A stretch of DNA of 64,000 bases from Bidens hawaiensis (Eukaryota; Streptophyta; Magnoliopsida; Asterales; Asteraceae), in assembly GCA_021521415.1 (NCBI GenBank), contig JAIQDT010001934.1, positions 372,001 through 436,000 of the forward strand, read 5' to 3'. The position numbers and the translations under genes are program-made. The first letter of the stretch is position 1. Each line of letters opens with the position of its first letter. Below the pieces are notes generated by a model that was not told the DNA's origin, searched no databases, and worked only from the letters and a program-made list of their open reading frames with translations. Positions 46,878 through 60,104 of this stretch are shown piece by piece.

Positions 46878-46934
46878 CAAAACTGTAACTTCTACAAATA
46901 ATCAAGTTATCAAATTAAACCTAGCTACTTCTTC

Positions 46935-49860
46935 ATGGCTTTCAGTTTCATGCAAATCATCTCCTTTGTATACTTATTAGTCATTAGCCCGTGTATTAGT
47001 TCATTATTAAGCCATCATAAAGAGTGTTCAGCATTGTTTGAATTTAAGCAAAGCTTTCTACATCGACCTTATGCTTCATTTGATGCTGGAAGGTTTCAAA
47101 AGCTTGACTCTTGGAGGAAGATCACAAGCAACACATCAGATCATGATTTTGATTGTTGCTTGTGGGATGGTGTAGTTTGTAGCAATAAGGGCCATGTGAT
47201 TGGGCTCGATTTGAGCCAAAGCTCTCTCCGTGGACCTATCAAGTCCAATAGTTCACTCTTCAGCCTTGTTCATCTTCAAATGCTTAATCTCTCTATGAAC
47301 GACTTTGTTGAATCGCAAATTCCATCTGAAATAGCTCGTCTTAAGAAACTAAGAAGCCTTGATCTATCTTATTCGAGCTTCAGTGGTCAAATCCCGATTA
47401 AAATCACGCACTTGATGCAGTTGAGTTTGTTGGATCTGTCATGGAATCCGCTAAAGCTTCCAAGTACTAGTTTTGAGGTTTTGCTGCAAAACTTGACTAA
47501 ACTCGAAACACTACATCTCTCAGGAGTTGACATCAATTCATTCATACCTCCTTTCTTGTCTAACTTTTCTTCTTTGAGGTCAATTGATCTTCAAGGTTGT
47601 CGGCTTCGAGATTGGTTTCCGTCAAAAATATTTCATTTACCCAATCTCAAATATCTTGATATGAGCGAAAACCCAAACCTCACTGGTTCATTACCTGAAT
47701 TTCAAAACAACACCTTACTTGAGCATTTGGATCTGGGAGCCACAAGTTTTGTTGGGAGTATACCACAATCCATAAGCAAACTAAACCATTTGGTATACTT
47801 GTCCCTTTATGCATGCTATTTCTCTGGATGCATCCCACGTTCTCTCTCTAACATGACCCGGCTGACTCTCTTGATACTTGGTGAAGATGAGCTCATGGGC
47901 TTAGTTCCTACATTGCCAAGACGTCTTTCAAACCCTGTTGGTTTGGAAGTTTGTGAAAAGGGACGCATACATGAATGGTTATGCCGACTGACAAACCTTG
48001 AAGTGTTGAGTCTAGTTTATGTCAACATATATGATGAAATTCTGCCCTCTCTTTCGAATCTTACCAAACTTAGTGCTGTTACAATGCGGCAAAATTCTAT
48101 CTATGGTCATATCCCATCTTCTTTTATGAACCTTACCAAATTAACTATCATAGACAAGGAGAAATTTCAAGCTCGTTTTCCAATTTCAAATGTCTCGAAT
48201 GGCTTACCCTAGAAGATAACAGTTTTAGCGGCACACTGGACCTTGGTACGTTCGTAGGACTCACCAAACTCAGAGTTTTGTTGTTAGGTTATAAAAAAGT
48301 ATCATTAGTCGACACCAACTACACCAATCTGACCGTGTTACCAGAATTGATTTATCTAGGACTCTCATCATGCAACTCGAGAGAATTTCCAATCTTTTTG
48401 CACTCCCAAAAAAAATTGGCAATCTTAAATCTTAGCAACAACAACATTACCGGCCTTGTCCCAGAGTGGATTTTGAATAATACCAAAGAAACATTACAGA
48501 TTCTTGATCTTTCAAACAACTTAATCACTGGATTTCATAGGCAACCCCATTTTCTCCCATGGGTTCGTTTGGAAGAATTCAAGATCTCGTATAATCAGCT
48601 ACAAGGAAGAATTCCAGTTCCACCGCTAACCACGGTTATTTACGATGTCTCAAACAATAAACTAATCGGTGAAATACCACCACTGATATGTGAAATGAAA
48701 TCCCTTCAAGTGTTAGATTTGTCTTCTAACAACATGACTGGAATGCTTCCTCCATGTTTAGGCAACTTTGCCAGTTTGTTGTAAGTTTTGGATTTAAAAA
48801 GAAATAACTTCCATGGGCCAATGATGAATGCCTTTACTCAAAGAAGTCTGGTGAAGAAAATTGATTTGAGTGAAAATCAATTTACAGGTCAACTGTCAAA
48901 ATCATTGACTAATTGCACCAAATTAGAATTTCTCGATGTTGGAGGTAACTCTTTCAAAGACGTCTTTCCATTTTGGTTGGGAACTCTTGCTAAACTACAA
49001 GTTCTCATTTTACAATCCAATAAGTTTTTTGGTGTGATTCAAGGTCCGGCTACAATTGGCTCACCATTCCTCAAGTTACGCATCATAGACATTTCCAACA
49101 ATGGTTTTAGTGGATAACTGCAACAAAAGTTATTTCAAACATGGAATGCAATGAAATCGTTTAATGTTAGAAAATCCTCTGTTATGGAAATATATCTGCA
49201 TATTGACCCAAAGTCGAATTTTCTAGTGAGGTACTCGATGACGCTAACAAACAAAGGTGTCAAGATGGAGTACCCTAGTATTTTAAACATCTTCACAGTT
49301 ATTGATCTCTCTAGTAACAAATTTGAAGGGTTGATCCCAGAATCACTGTATTATCTACATGGGATTCAATCCATTAATCTTTCAAATAACCATCTTACAG
49401 GTCGTATCCTCCCATCTTAAAGAATCTTGAATCTTTGGATCTCTCCCAAAACAAGCTAGCAGGGGAAATTCCTCACGAATTGTCATAACTTGGTTTCCTT
49501 GAAATTTTTAATGTGTCATTCAATCATCTTCATGGGGCCATACCTCAAGGGAAACAATTAATTACATTTGAGAACAACTCCTACATGGGTAATCCCGATT
49601 TGTGTGGAACACCTTTATCTAAGAAATGCCAAATTTTAAGGACACTAACGCTTCCACCGAAGAACATTGAGTGTGGGTCTTTCTTCCCAGGTGATAAAAC
49701 TAATTGGGTGATCATGTTGTTAGGAGTTGGAAGTGGGTTTGTAATTGGAATTGTTTTGGGGAACTTACTTTATGGTAAGCATGGTGATTGGGTCATTGAG
49801 TCATACGAGATGAGGAAGCACAGATGGGTAAAGCCAATAAGAAACACAAGGAGAAACTAA
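46935..49860 (+). pseudogene. LRR receptor-like protein of unit 2, more degraded
   Basis: Same architecture and the same three ancestral breaks as 11420-14345 (frameshift near 48170-48200, TAA at 48782-48784, frameshift near 49410). There are two extra C-to-T stops: CAA to TAA at 49115-49117 (after SNNGFSG) and CAA to TAA at 49486-49488 (in HELSQLGF). The first 425 codons remain open with three residue changes (FILGE to LILGE; GRTHEW to GRIHEW; HIPYS to HIPSS). The transmembrane segment and basic tail are still encoded. Confidence 0.88.
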
Positions 49861-49893
49861 CAACATCCACAATTGAGGTTTGATGATCCTTTG

Positions 49894-50726
49894 AAGGGAT
49901 GAGATTTTTTTCCTGAAAACCCGTACCCGTACCTGTATCCGTACCTGTACGTGTGTATCGGGTACGGGTATGGGTACCCAAATTTATTGATTATAGGTAC
50001 GAGTACGTTCGGGTACATGTATGGGTATTACGGGTGTTGGTACCCGTTTATAATATGCAGGGCTTTTATTAGGTTTCCAACACTCATATTTAACTTTCAA
50101 ACGAGATTTGCAAAACATAATATATATTAGTTGAATAAGTTCATTCTCAATCTATATGTGTATATTTATATATTGTGTATTCGTATATTTTTATTTCATG
50201 TATGTGTAATTGTGTATATCATTAAATAACATGTATTATTTTTATCTCTTGTTTTTCTATAGAAATTGAGGATAACATAAACAAAGAAAAGGAAAAAGGG
50301 AAAATGGAAAGATGACTAGCGAAGATTAAACGAATGTTGACTTTCTTTGTATAAGTTAATTTTGGTTTATAGATTTTGATAAAAAAAAATTTGATACTTT
50401 GCATGTTTTGGTATTCATAACTTGATTTTGAATGAATTTTATATTATGGTTGATTTGTTTCATTTTTAGTTTTGGTATTATGTTTTGGTTGCGGCATTAC
50501 GGTTATAGTTGTGGTATTACGGTTTTGGTATTATAGATAATTGATTGTCGGCATCGTACCATTACCGATACCTAGTTTAGTGGAGATTTAAAAAAAAACA
50601 ACAAAGGAGTATAAAGCGAGTACCGTACCCAAAGTACCTGTACCCGTACCATATAATTCGGGTATGAGTATCCAGATTTTAGGTACAGGTACTTTCGGGT
50701 ATAGGTACGGTACGATCTCATCCCTA
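49894..50726. mobile_element. Non-autonomous hAT-type element, unit 2
   Basis: 833-bp copy of 14379-15213. Target duplication ATCCTTTG at 49886-49893 and 50727-50734. Confidence 0.84.
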
Positions 50727-50734
50727 ATCCTTTG

Positions 50735-51378
50735 TAGATATTTGTTGAGTTTGTCCGGTAAGTTTATATTATATACACGTATATGTCTATTAATAATAAT
50801 AATAATAATGCATTAAATGTATTTATTTTGTTATAAAACATGATAACTAATTAGTTTTCTAGTTTATAAGTTTGACAAAAATTAACAACTATATAATGAA
50901 AAGCTAATGTATGAAAAATTGATCACTGAGTCAAGGTTACGCATTGATTTAAATTTAATGGATCATTTAATGAAAAATTTTATTTGGGTTTATTAGATTT
51001 AAATAATCCTTAATGAATAGAATTGACTGATAATAATCCTTATTCATTTTATCATAAATGGCGATCCCAAATTTTAAAAAAGTTGGCCAATGCCCCCCCC
51101 CCCCACACACAAATAAAAGGACTTTGACATTATATTTTTTTTCCTATTCGAACTAATGTTTTAGGGCTTTTGATTAGAAAAAGAATACGAGTCGATTGAT
51201 GTATAACTTAACTTGAAACGTGATCCAAACGACTTGAGTTTTGTTAATTAAAGCAGTGTTTCGTCGTTTTGGAGCATTGTTTTGTCGTTTCGAAGCATTG
51301 TTTCGTCGTTTTGGTGATTTGAAAAGTACATATTCAATACACTAGTTAGTCGTCAAAATGATTCAATCTCAAAATAAT
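50735..51378. other. Intergenic, unit-2 copy of 15222-15869
   Basis: Shorter (AAT) and poly-C tracts than unit 1, otherwise the same. No gene. Confidence 0.5.
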
Positions 51379-51380
51379 TA

Positions 51381-51630
51381 CTCCATCCATCCCATTAGAA
51401 GTGTCATGGTTTGAAAAATACAAAGTTAATATAGATTAAATGATTACTCTTTTTCGCTTACCAAATGACAACAATGCCCTTGTAAATTGCGTCTATCAAT
51501 ATTATTTATTAATGTTGGTTGTGTGTGTTTAAGGGTAAACTTGGAATTGGCTAATAAATTTTGAAAGTGAACATTTATAATGGGACAAATAAAAAAGGAA
51601 ATATGGAAACTTTTAATGGGATGGAGGGAG
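51381..51630. mobile_element. Stowaway-like MITE, unit 2
   Basis: Copy of 15872-16121 with TA target duplication and matching ends CTCCATCC and GGAGGGAG. Confidence 0.87.
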
Positions 51631-51765
51631 TAACACATAACATACTATTTCCAAACTATAAACATCGATCTAAGACCAGTTGATGCAAACTGAAATCCTA
51701 GTTCATATATAAGAATTAAGATGGAAATAAATAGTACAACAAACTAGTTGAGATTTACAATGTGG

Positions 51766-52060
51766 CTAGTATTCAGACTCGGGAGAAATTTTTATAGGCA
51801 TCCCTTTGGAAAGAAACGGGAACGGATCCATGAGAATAGGCTCATCGGCTATATCACCAGCCAGTTATATCGTGTTACATCATAATGCACAAACACAATA
51901 ATATTAAGCTTTGGTAGCCTGAGCATGACAACCTTGGCCCTCCACCAAATGGTATAAAAGCATAAGCTTGGACTGGATCCGCAAATCTACTCAGGTTGAA
52001 ACTTATCGGATCTACAAAATACTTTTCATCATAATGTGTTTTGTATTTCGTCCAAATCAT
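51766..52060 (-). pseudogene. Cytochrome P450 C-terminal fragment, unit 2
   Basis: Copy of 16256-16550: same heme-loop remnant FIPFGGGPRLSCSGYQ and the same frameshifts. No differences seen. Confidence 0.74.
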
Positions 52061-52352
52061 GAGATTGCTCGTCTAAAGAAATTAAGAAGCCTTGTTCTAT
52101 CTCAGTTGGCTTCACCTGAAAAATCCCGATTGAAATCTCCCACTTGATGCAGTTGACTTTGTTAGATCTATCATGGAATCCATTAAAGCTTCAATGCCCT
52201 TGCTTTGAGGATTTGCTGCAAAAGTTGACTAGTCTTGAACAACTGCATCTCTTAGGTGTAGGCATTGACAACAGTTCATTCATGCCTCCTTTCTTGTCTA
52301 AGTTTTCTTCTTTGAAGTCAATTGATCTACAAGGTTATCGGCTTTCTTTTTA
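52061..52352 (+). pseudogene. LRR receptor-like protein fragment, unit 2
   Basis: Copy of 16551-16842, with the same abrupt junction to the P450 fragment and the same frameshift. Confidence 0.78.
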
Positions 52353-53394
52353 ATCCAATACATGTAGTATATTAATCACTCGTCATCAATAAGTACAAGG
52401 GACGTGATGTAATTAGTTGAAAGTATGTTTAAGTATGTATAAAGTCTTGGGGTTAGAGTGTCCATATGTAAAGTTTGCAACTTGCAAAACACGTGTATGT
52501 TGTTTTGTGGTTCTTGAAAGGTTGCAACCCTAATCATCATGTCTTTTGGTGATCTATAAATATATAGGGGCTGCATCAGAACGTTTAGATCATTCAATCT
52601 AAGTTCAAGTTATCAATAAAGATTGTTGATCATATCTTATTGTTCATCATATTTCTTTATTAATTCAATATCAAAGATCAAGTTTGGGCCAACAATATAG
52701 ACAACAAATTGGTTGAGTTTCCTAAACAAAGAAGTAAGTTATTTCATGTTAGAGAGTGAACTTGGGATGCAACCGGAGAAATAACATGCTATCCGGGCAA
52801 ATGCCTTAAAGAAATTTAAGCTTGGTAAATTAAAATTTGTTTATGGATATTGATCTACAACATGTATAACGAAAATTGAAGGTATGGCGGTCCAAAAGTA
52901 AAAAACTAACACAGCTCCCTAACCTGCTAAGATCAAAGAAAACATGACTAGTTAGTCTCACCGCAGAAAGGGGTCTACTGCGATCAACCTCTGGAGTGAG
53001 AATCAGTTATATTATACAAGAGGTTATAAGAGGGTAAGTATGGAGATGGAGTAGAGAGATATAGGATAAGTGTGAATGAATGTTACCGTTGGGTGAAGTC
53101 CTCTTTTTATAGGCATTGAGAAGCTTTTTTGGGAAGCATAAGCTTCTTAAAAGGAAATGGTCAACTCCTCTTTTAACACATGCAGACAAGTAATACCATT
53201 TCAGAGTAACTTGTTTTCTGCTTTTGTCCTGCCATGTCGACATCTATAATTTATGGTATGTTTCAGCTTTATATCATAACAGAGATGACTTTTATGAGGT
53301 TTACTGTAGCGAGGAGCTTCCATGGTCAATCTAGAAGCTTTGGTGAGGAAGCTTTGAGCTTCTTTGTCTAACAACTTGTGATTGTTGCTTCATA
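52353..53394. other. Intergenic, unit-2 copy of 16843-17903
   Basis: Contains the possible solo LTR (about 52363-52694). Lacks the second 21-bp CATTTCAGAGTAAC unit found in unit 1. Otherwise nothing seen. Confidence 0.4.
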
Positions 53395-56300
53395 ACTTCT
53401 AGGTTTCCCTGGGTGAGTAAGGGTATCCACGTCATCAATCATGAATCCGACAACCTTCCAAAGAGCCAAACGAGCCTCAAAGACATCAACAATCTTACAC
53501 CAATTGCTTATTTTATTCATATTCGCTCCCACTAAAATACCCAAATACTCAAACGGAGACAACCCCGACTTGAAGCCCATCATAGAAGCCATCTCCCCCA
53601 ATTCATTTCCACTCGTACCGAGCCCAAAAAGGTTGGACTTATGAATATTAGCCTTAAGGCCAGAACACGCATGAAAACACCTCAATATCCTCACCATATT
53701 AGCCACATTGAGACGAGACCATTCACCCAAAATTAGGGCATCATCAGCATAAAATAAGTGCGAAACAACTGGACCATCCTTTGCCAAAGTTAACCCTTTG
53801 AATTCCCCTTCTTCAATGGCCTTATAGATCTTGCACGAAAGCGCCTCCATAACAACCAAAAATAAAAAATAAGATAGAGGATCCCCTTGACGCAGCCCCT
53901 TTTCACTTTGGAATTTAGAAGTAGGCGAACCGTTAACAAGAATGGCCGATCTTGCCTAATGTAAGACACCTATTATGTAATTACACCACCTCTCAGGAAA
54001 GCCTATCTGCTGCAGAATAGAGATCAAGAAACCCCAATTTACATTGTCGCATGCTTTCTCAAAATCTACCTTCAACAAAAAAATCCTTTTTATCTTTCTT
54101 CTTGACATAATCTCATTAATTAATAAGGGCCGGTCTAAGATAAAGCGCCCGCTCAGAAAGCCCAACTAAGTATCAGAAATAATTGAATCCATAACCTTCT
54201 TCAAACGAGCCTCTAAGACCTTCGAGATCACTTTACTAATAATACCAACCAAAGTGATAGGTCTGTAATCTTTCAGGCTGACCAATTTCTTACATTTTGG
54301 GATGAGAGTAATAAAGGCAGAACTGCAACCTCTATTAATCACACCTGTATCAAAAAATTCTGTGAAAATACCAGAGAAATCCTCTTCAAAAAAACTCCAA
54401 AACCTGCGAATAAAATTAAAATTAAACCCATCGGGACTAGGAGCTTTATCTGCACCACAAGAAAACACTGCCTCCTTTATTTCCTCCTTAGAGAAAGGTT
54501 GAATAAGGTCGTCTACAAAGTCCAAAGGAGCCTTCTTAATGTTATCACAACGAAGAGTAGGTCTAACACGAAGAGCTTATGAGAAATGCTCCCTGAAGAA
54601 CTTGAGAATCTCCCGTTTGACTAAGCTAGGCTTAAAACCCAAACACCATCCACCAAAATCCCCTGAATAGCATTAACAACCTTCCTACCATTAATCACAC
54701 CATGAAAATAAGCTGTGTTGTCATCCCCATGCATAACCCAACGAACACGAGACCGTTGTTTCAAATATTTCAATCTATGTAGTTCCAACTCTTCCAACCC
54801 ATTTTTACACTCAGCCCAGACCCATTCCTCTTCCTCAACCAGATCTCTGTGTTCCATAGTAGCTTCAAGACTCTCTAACTCCACCTTCAAAGTGCATGAC
54901 TCTTCTCCTTCAGTGACGTCCTGTTTAGCCTTCCAATTCCGAACTAAATTCCTAAGAAACCGAAACTTGTTAGATAAAGTAACATCACGAGAACCCACTG
55001 ACTGATAACGATCCAAAGCATTCACCAGCATCTCCTCACATCCATCCCTATCGAGCCAAGAATTGAACCATCGAAAAGGTCTCGCACCAAAATTTTTATT
55101 AACCAAAGACAAAAGAATCGGGCAGTGATCTGAAAGGTTCCTAGGAAGTGCTCGACAACAAGCCTCAGCCCATCTGCTAAAAAAATATCCACACACAAGA
55201 AATCTATCCAGTTTACTCATTTTACATTTATTCCCCGCGCCTGTCAAAAAAGTGAATCTTTTACCCTTCATCCCGTACTCCATGAGACAAGCTTCATCAA
55301 TAAAAGAATTAAAATCCGAAGCACTCGACTGATTGAATTTCGAATTTCTTTTTTCATCTTCATTTCGAACAGCATTAAAGTCACCACAAAGGCACCAAAG
55401 GCCTTCCCTACCCCTCATAACAGATAGTAAAGCACTCCAAAGAATACATTTATCCACCGTTTTTTAGGAGCATAAATATTAAGAAAATTTAACTTGGTGT
55501 CATCTTCTTTAAGGCGACCAAACACAAGCATGAAGTTCTGATATTTAACAGAGCAATCTTTCAAAACAACACTAGGGTCCCACACCATCAACAAACCCAG
55601 ATCTGCCTAATGAGTCAACACCTTCCCATTCAAATTTTTTCTACCCCAAAATCGATTAGGTTTAAAATTATTAACATGACTACACAAAGTCTCCTGCAAT
55701 GCAATAACAGACACACCATTTTCCTCCTTTAACTTTTTAACCCAATTATCTTTCCCAACAACCCCAACACCTTTAGTATTTAAGGATAAAATATTCATTC
55801 CAAACCTGCTTGTACACCTTCCTTAACAATATTCTCCTTAATGAAATCTTCACAGACCTCAACTTGAGCGCCTAGCTTAACACCCACTACAATTGTCGCT
55901 TGTGTCTCCGCCTCAATGACACTCTCTGCATTAAAATCACTGTTACCCGAGGATAAAGGAAACCCCTTTCCGACCGAAGACCGACCCTCCTCTTCCTCTG
56001 TTCCCAAAGCATGCCCCTCATCATAATCCTCTGAGCTCCACCATCATAATCCTCTTGAATTTGAATCCCTTCCTCATTAAGCCCAAGAAGTTAATCTAGT
56101 CCAAAAGGGTCAACACCTTTGGGCTTTTTCCCTATCTTATTCTTTTCTAAGCTACTAGAGTAGCTTGGGCTGGGTCGGCCCACACCTGAGAAAACCTGTT
56201 TCTTTTTACGTTTGTTCACATTGCAAATTAAGTCTTCTAGAAACTCATGAACCTCCACTTTATCAAAATCAAATTTGTCTCCGAAAATAAAAACCTCCTC

Positions 56301-57217
56301 ATTAATACCTTCCTTTAAATTCCCAACAATTACGGAAGGGTCAATATTCTGCATTAAAGAGCCTTCCGTTTCCGGACTAACGGAACCGTTACCCTTCTGG
56401 CCGGCCACGTCAGCTTCGACACCATCCTCCGGATCATCACCGTCGCCACCTTTGATTCCACCCTCAGCCTCTGCTACACAATTATCAACATCCAGTCCCT
56501 CGCCGTCAACCTCCTCCGACACGTCCCAGTCTCCCTCTCCTCCGACACCCAAACCTGAAAACTCTTGTCGCGCCATTGAAGTATAATCTACTCTGCCATC
56601 CGCTTAACATCGCCTGTTAACACTCCAATGTACTCATAAGATAGGTCCGAATCATCCTAAACACCTCACTCACCTTGTCTATAACTTCACTTGCAAGCAA
56701 TTGAAGAGGTAACCCCTGTAACTTTAGCCATGCAAGACGTTCATAACCCAAAGTGCCCTCCCAAACATAGACAGACGTTAATTTCCCAATAATCTCTTTG
56801 GACGCTTCAAACGCTGTTGCTGCCGAGTCCTTTTCCTCATAGGATATCATCACCATCATACAACCTAAATATTGAACCTTACCTTCGACATGATGCAATT
56901 CCTTTTGAATGATTTTGATGTTTTTAAGGTGTCCAAATCAATCATCTTCGCAATAAGGCTCTCCCATGTAGACTCTTATACGCATTAACCCGGTCCTCAA
57001 CAACAACCACCCGGTACTTCCTGACAGAATCAAGCCTTCCGGTGAGCGCCTCCTTAAAGGATCTTCCATCCAAATTGAACATTGTAGTCATACCCTTATC
57101 GGAAGAAAAATCTGTCCCATCTTTCTTTTTAGAACCACCGTGTGTGTCATTGGTAGCCTTGTAACCAATGTTAATTTCACCATATTCCAATGTGAACCTT
57201 GCTACATTTGCTCTTAA
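53395..57217 (-). pseudogene. L1-type LINE, unit 2
   Basis: Copy of 17904-21732. The reverse transcriptase is better preserved here: one frame (53368-53859) spans MVVMEALSCKIYKAI, LFYADDALILG and LSPFEYLGILVGANMN, because the one-base loss before YADD in unit 1 is absent. Endonuclease motifs (LQET, CGDFNAV, LSDHCPI) lie at 54621-55798. It still has stops between domains. The right end is the CACTA insertion; the RRM N-terminus would lie outside the window. Confidence 0.87.
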
Positions 57218-57236
57218 CACTACAAATAAAAAGCCA

Positions 57237-60077
57237 TTTAGCGATTTGTGATTTAAAGCTAACACTATTAGGATGAAGAATATGTAGCTTAATTAGGATG
57301 TGTCGAACCTGTTGAATCAATTAGGATAACGAGACCATTGTGAGACTAAATTAGATTGTGAGGGTCGTCGAATGCCTTACCAATTGATCATGAGAGGACT
57401 TCACTGATTCCGGAAAGAAGAGGTCGTTGAAAAAAACTTTGGCGGCTCGGGATTAGGGTTTCTCGAGACATAAGAATGACTTCATCAACTAGTATTCAAC
57501 TGGGTGATTTACAAAGGAGCGGGACATCAATAATTTTTTGGAGAAACAACGAGGGAAATTTGCAAATTCGAGCGGATATATTCAAACTCGGGTGAAAATA
57601 TTTTATACTGAATTTTCGAAGGAGATAAATTTTTAATTTTAAAATTTCGTATTTACTCGTTGGCTTATGTTTTATGATCAAAATAACTAGACTTTACTCA
57701 TCAATTATCACTAACATTTAGTTATCAGAATCATATTTATTTGGATATAAAATGATTTTGAAAATTACTTTAAATATTTCTGTGACAATCGTCAATTTCA
57801 GGTTAACCCCGTTAACTCAACTCCGTCAATTCAAACTTTAAGATCGTTGAATCTATAACGCACACTTCATTACATTTAAACTAGGGTTTAAATGACGCTT
57901 AACACTTACTACATGTGTAGTCTTTCGGGATTTGCACCGAAACGCAAACGAGTTGACGCGAACGATTGATAAATAAACGACAAACGTCAAAACACTAATT
58001 ATGTGATAATTATGTGTTAGGTATATGTGTGTTACTTGATTGTTATGTGGAATGTTAAACAAGAAACAAGAACCAACTAGTTTAGGCTAGAGATGTAACA
58101 CTTGAAGGATTAGGGACTAGAGTGTAACTTGTATTATTATAAATATAACCTTAACACTAAACCCTAAATTATTTTCTAAACACAAGACCCGATCGGCCTC
58201 CCTCCTTTGTTCTCCACGGCTGCCGTCCACAAGAACACACACATATACACATCAAATCAAGTGATTAATCCAAGAACTAGGTGCTAGGAAGGTATAATTG
58301 ATCATCCTTTACCTTCTTGTTGTTTAATTTTGATGTTTAATGGGTTAAGTACAAACCCTAGGCAGCCGATTTTGTTCATGTATATGGTTAATATGATTGT
58401 TGTTATTTGGATAATGAATTGATAACTAGATTGATGTTGTTGCATGATTCATTGTTGTCTTTGATTTGAGTTAAAACACAAACCCTAATCTTGTATGTAT
58501 GGTGTAATTGAGATGCATGGATAGTAGTATTAGTGTCTAGCATGTTATATGATTTATTTGTGATCCATGGCTAGTGAAATTGTTAAGTTTTGATGTGAAC
58601 AGAATCTGGGCAGAATGTGTATACGATGTTTAAATGACTGTAACGAAGTGTAAACGTGAAAATTGGTTGAGATTGTGGGTACTGCAGTAAACTAGGTTGA
58701 GTCTAGTTTCCATGAAGTATAAGTTTGTAATTTTTGGACAAGTAGAAGTGTACTTTTATTATTTTACAAAAACGTGGTGCAAAGCTGAGCTGTTAGACCT
58801 GCTGTTAGGTTAAGTTGTAAATGTTATATCTCATGAACCACGAGGCCAATTGGGTTGGTTCCACTTCTGGAAGTTGACTCATTGAGTTAGGAACCAAACC
58901 CAAGTGGTCTTGCATTTATTGGATTTTTCGTTTAACGGGAATTGCAAATAACATCCTGTTGCGCATGAATCTGACTGATATGAGTTTGCTGTAATGTTTT
59001 GGTCATTATAAGAAAAATATGTGGAATAAAAATAAGATAAAATATGTTCTGGAAACCTAAGATATGTATGCTTCTGTGGTGATTTTTGGTGAATTAATTG
59101 AGACGTTATGATCGGTGAAATAGTACAATCTTTCAAGTAGAAATTCTGTCATAATGAAACTAACTGCTGAGTTGTGTAAAAATGCATGAAATATGATAGT
59201 TTTTATATATTTGTTATGTTTTGACCAAAATACCCTTGCGGGGAATAGTTGCTAATTGATTGCCATGAATTGACCAAATTGCCCTTATGGGGAATAATGG
59301 TTAGTTAATTTTGTTTGTTGACCAAAATGCCCTTACGGGGATAATTGCTAGTAAAGTATGTTATTAGTACGTGACACGAAAGTAATTGCTCACTCATGTA
59401 TCGTATCACAATTGTACTTGTTTAAGTCACACACAATTCACAAACGAAACACGAAATCTGTTACGTGCATAGGTATTATGTGCCGAGTCTAGAGACTCGT
59501 TAAACGTACCGATACTTAGAAAATCTCTTTGTTATTTAGAACGCTAGAGAGTTTCTACGACGCGCATCACTTGGTGATCTATATCGGGATATTCTTCGCA
59601 AACAGTGAGTTTCACTTACCCCGCTCTTTGAACTGTTTTTAAACGTTTTTCACTTGGGGGAGATAACATACTCCGATAAACGCATTTTCTGAGATAAACG
59701 CATATTTAAGATTTTGTTATAAATTATATATCACTTGTAAAGGCTAAGTGGCAAACGTAACATTTGAAGTCCCACACATCGAACCGGTTAATATTTGGAA
59801 TAGCGAGTCACTGTTGAGTAGTACTACTGGGTTTGACAAACCCCACCCGACGCTAACCTCAACTGGAGGTTGAGTGGGTGTAATTTTGGCTAACACTTAC
59901 CATGGTCTGGGTTGACCTGGTGACGGGCACTTGATAAACAGTCAGCTTCGGTCTCGAACCGCTTAGCGATACTTGTTGTATAGATTAGCTACCTATCGAT
60001 ATATAATTTGACGTAACACTATCTGGTAATGCAAAACACTTAAACGCCGTAACGTGGTTACGCAACACTTAAACGCC
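57237..60077 (+). repeat. Palindrome, left arm
   Basis: Reverse complement of 60105-62936, with about ten differences noticed over 2.8 kb. It contains inverted CACTA interior (57237-57780) and then the long LTR in + orientation (57781 to the axis). It joins the CACTA left end through a 4-bp GCGA overlap. Confidence 0.92.
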
Positions 60078-60104
60078 GTAACGTGGAAACGCAACACTTA
60101 ATTT
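60078..60104. repeat. Palindrome spacer
   Basis: 27 bp between the arms, itself a variant unit of the 29-bp LTR array (GTAACGTGGAAACGCAACAC). Confidence 0.85.

Larger units (their letters stand above)
31819..57217 (+). repeat. Segmental duplication, unit 2
   Basis: Direct-order copy of 1-21732. Differences are scattered substitutions, single-base indels, a 3260-bp retroelement insertion (32005-35264, including one target copy), about 426 bp present here but lost in unit 1 (45530-45960), and loss of a 21-bp repeat near 53205. Extra disabling changes appear in the NAC and receptor-like genes. Confidence 0.95.
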
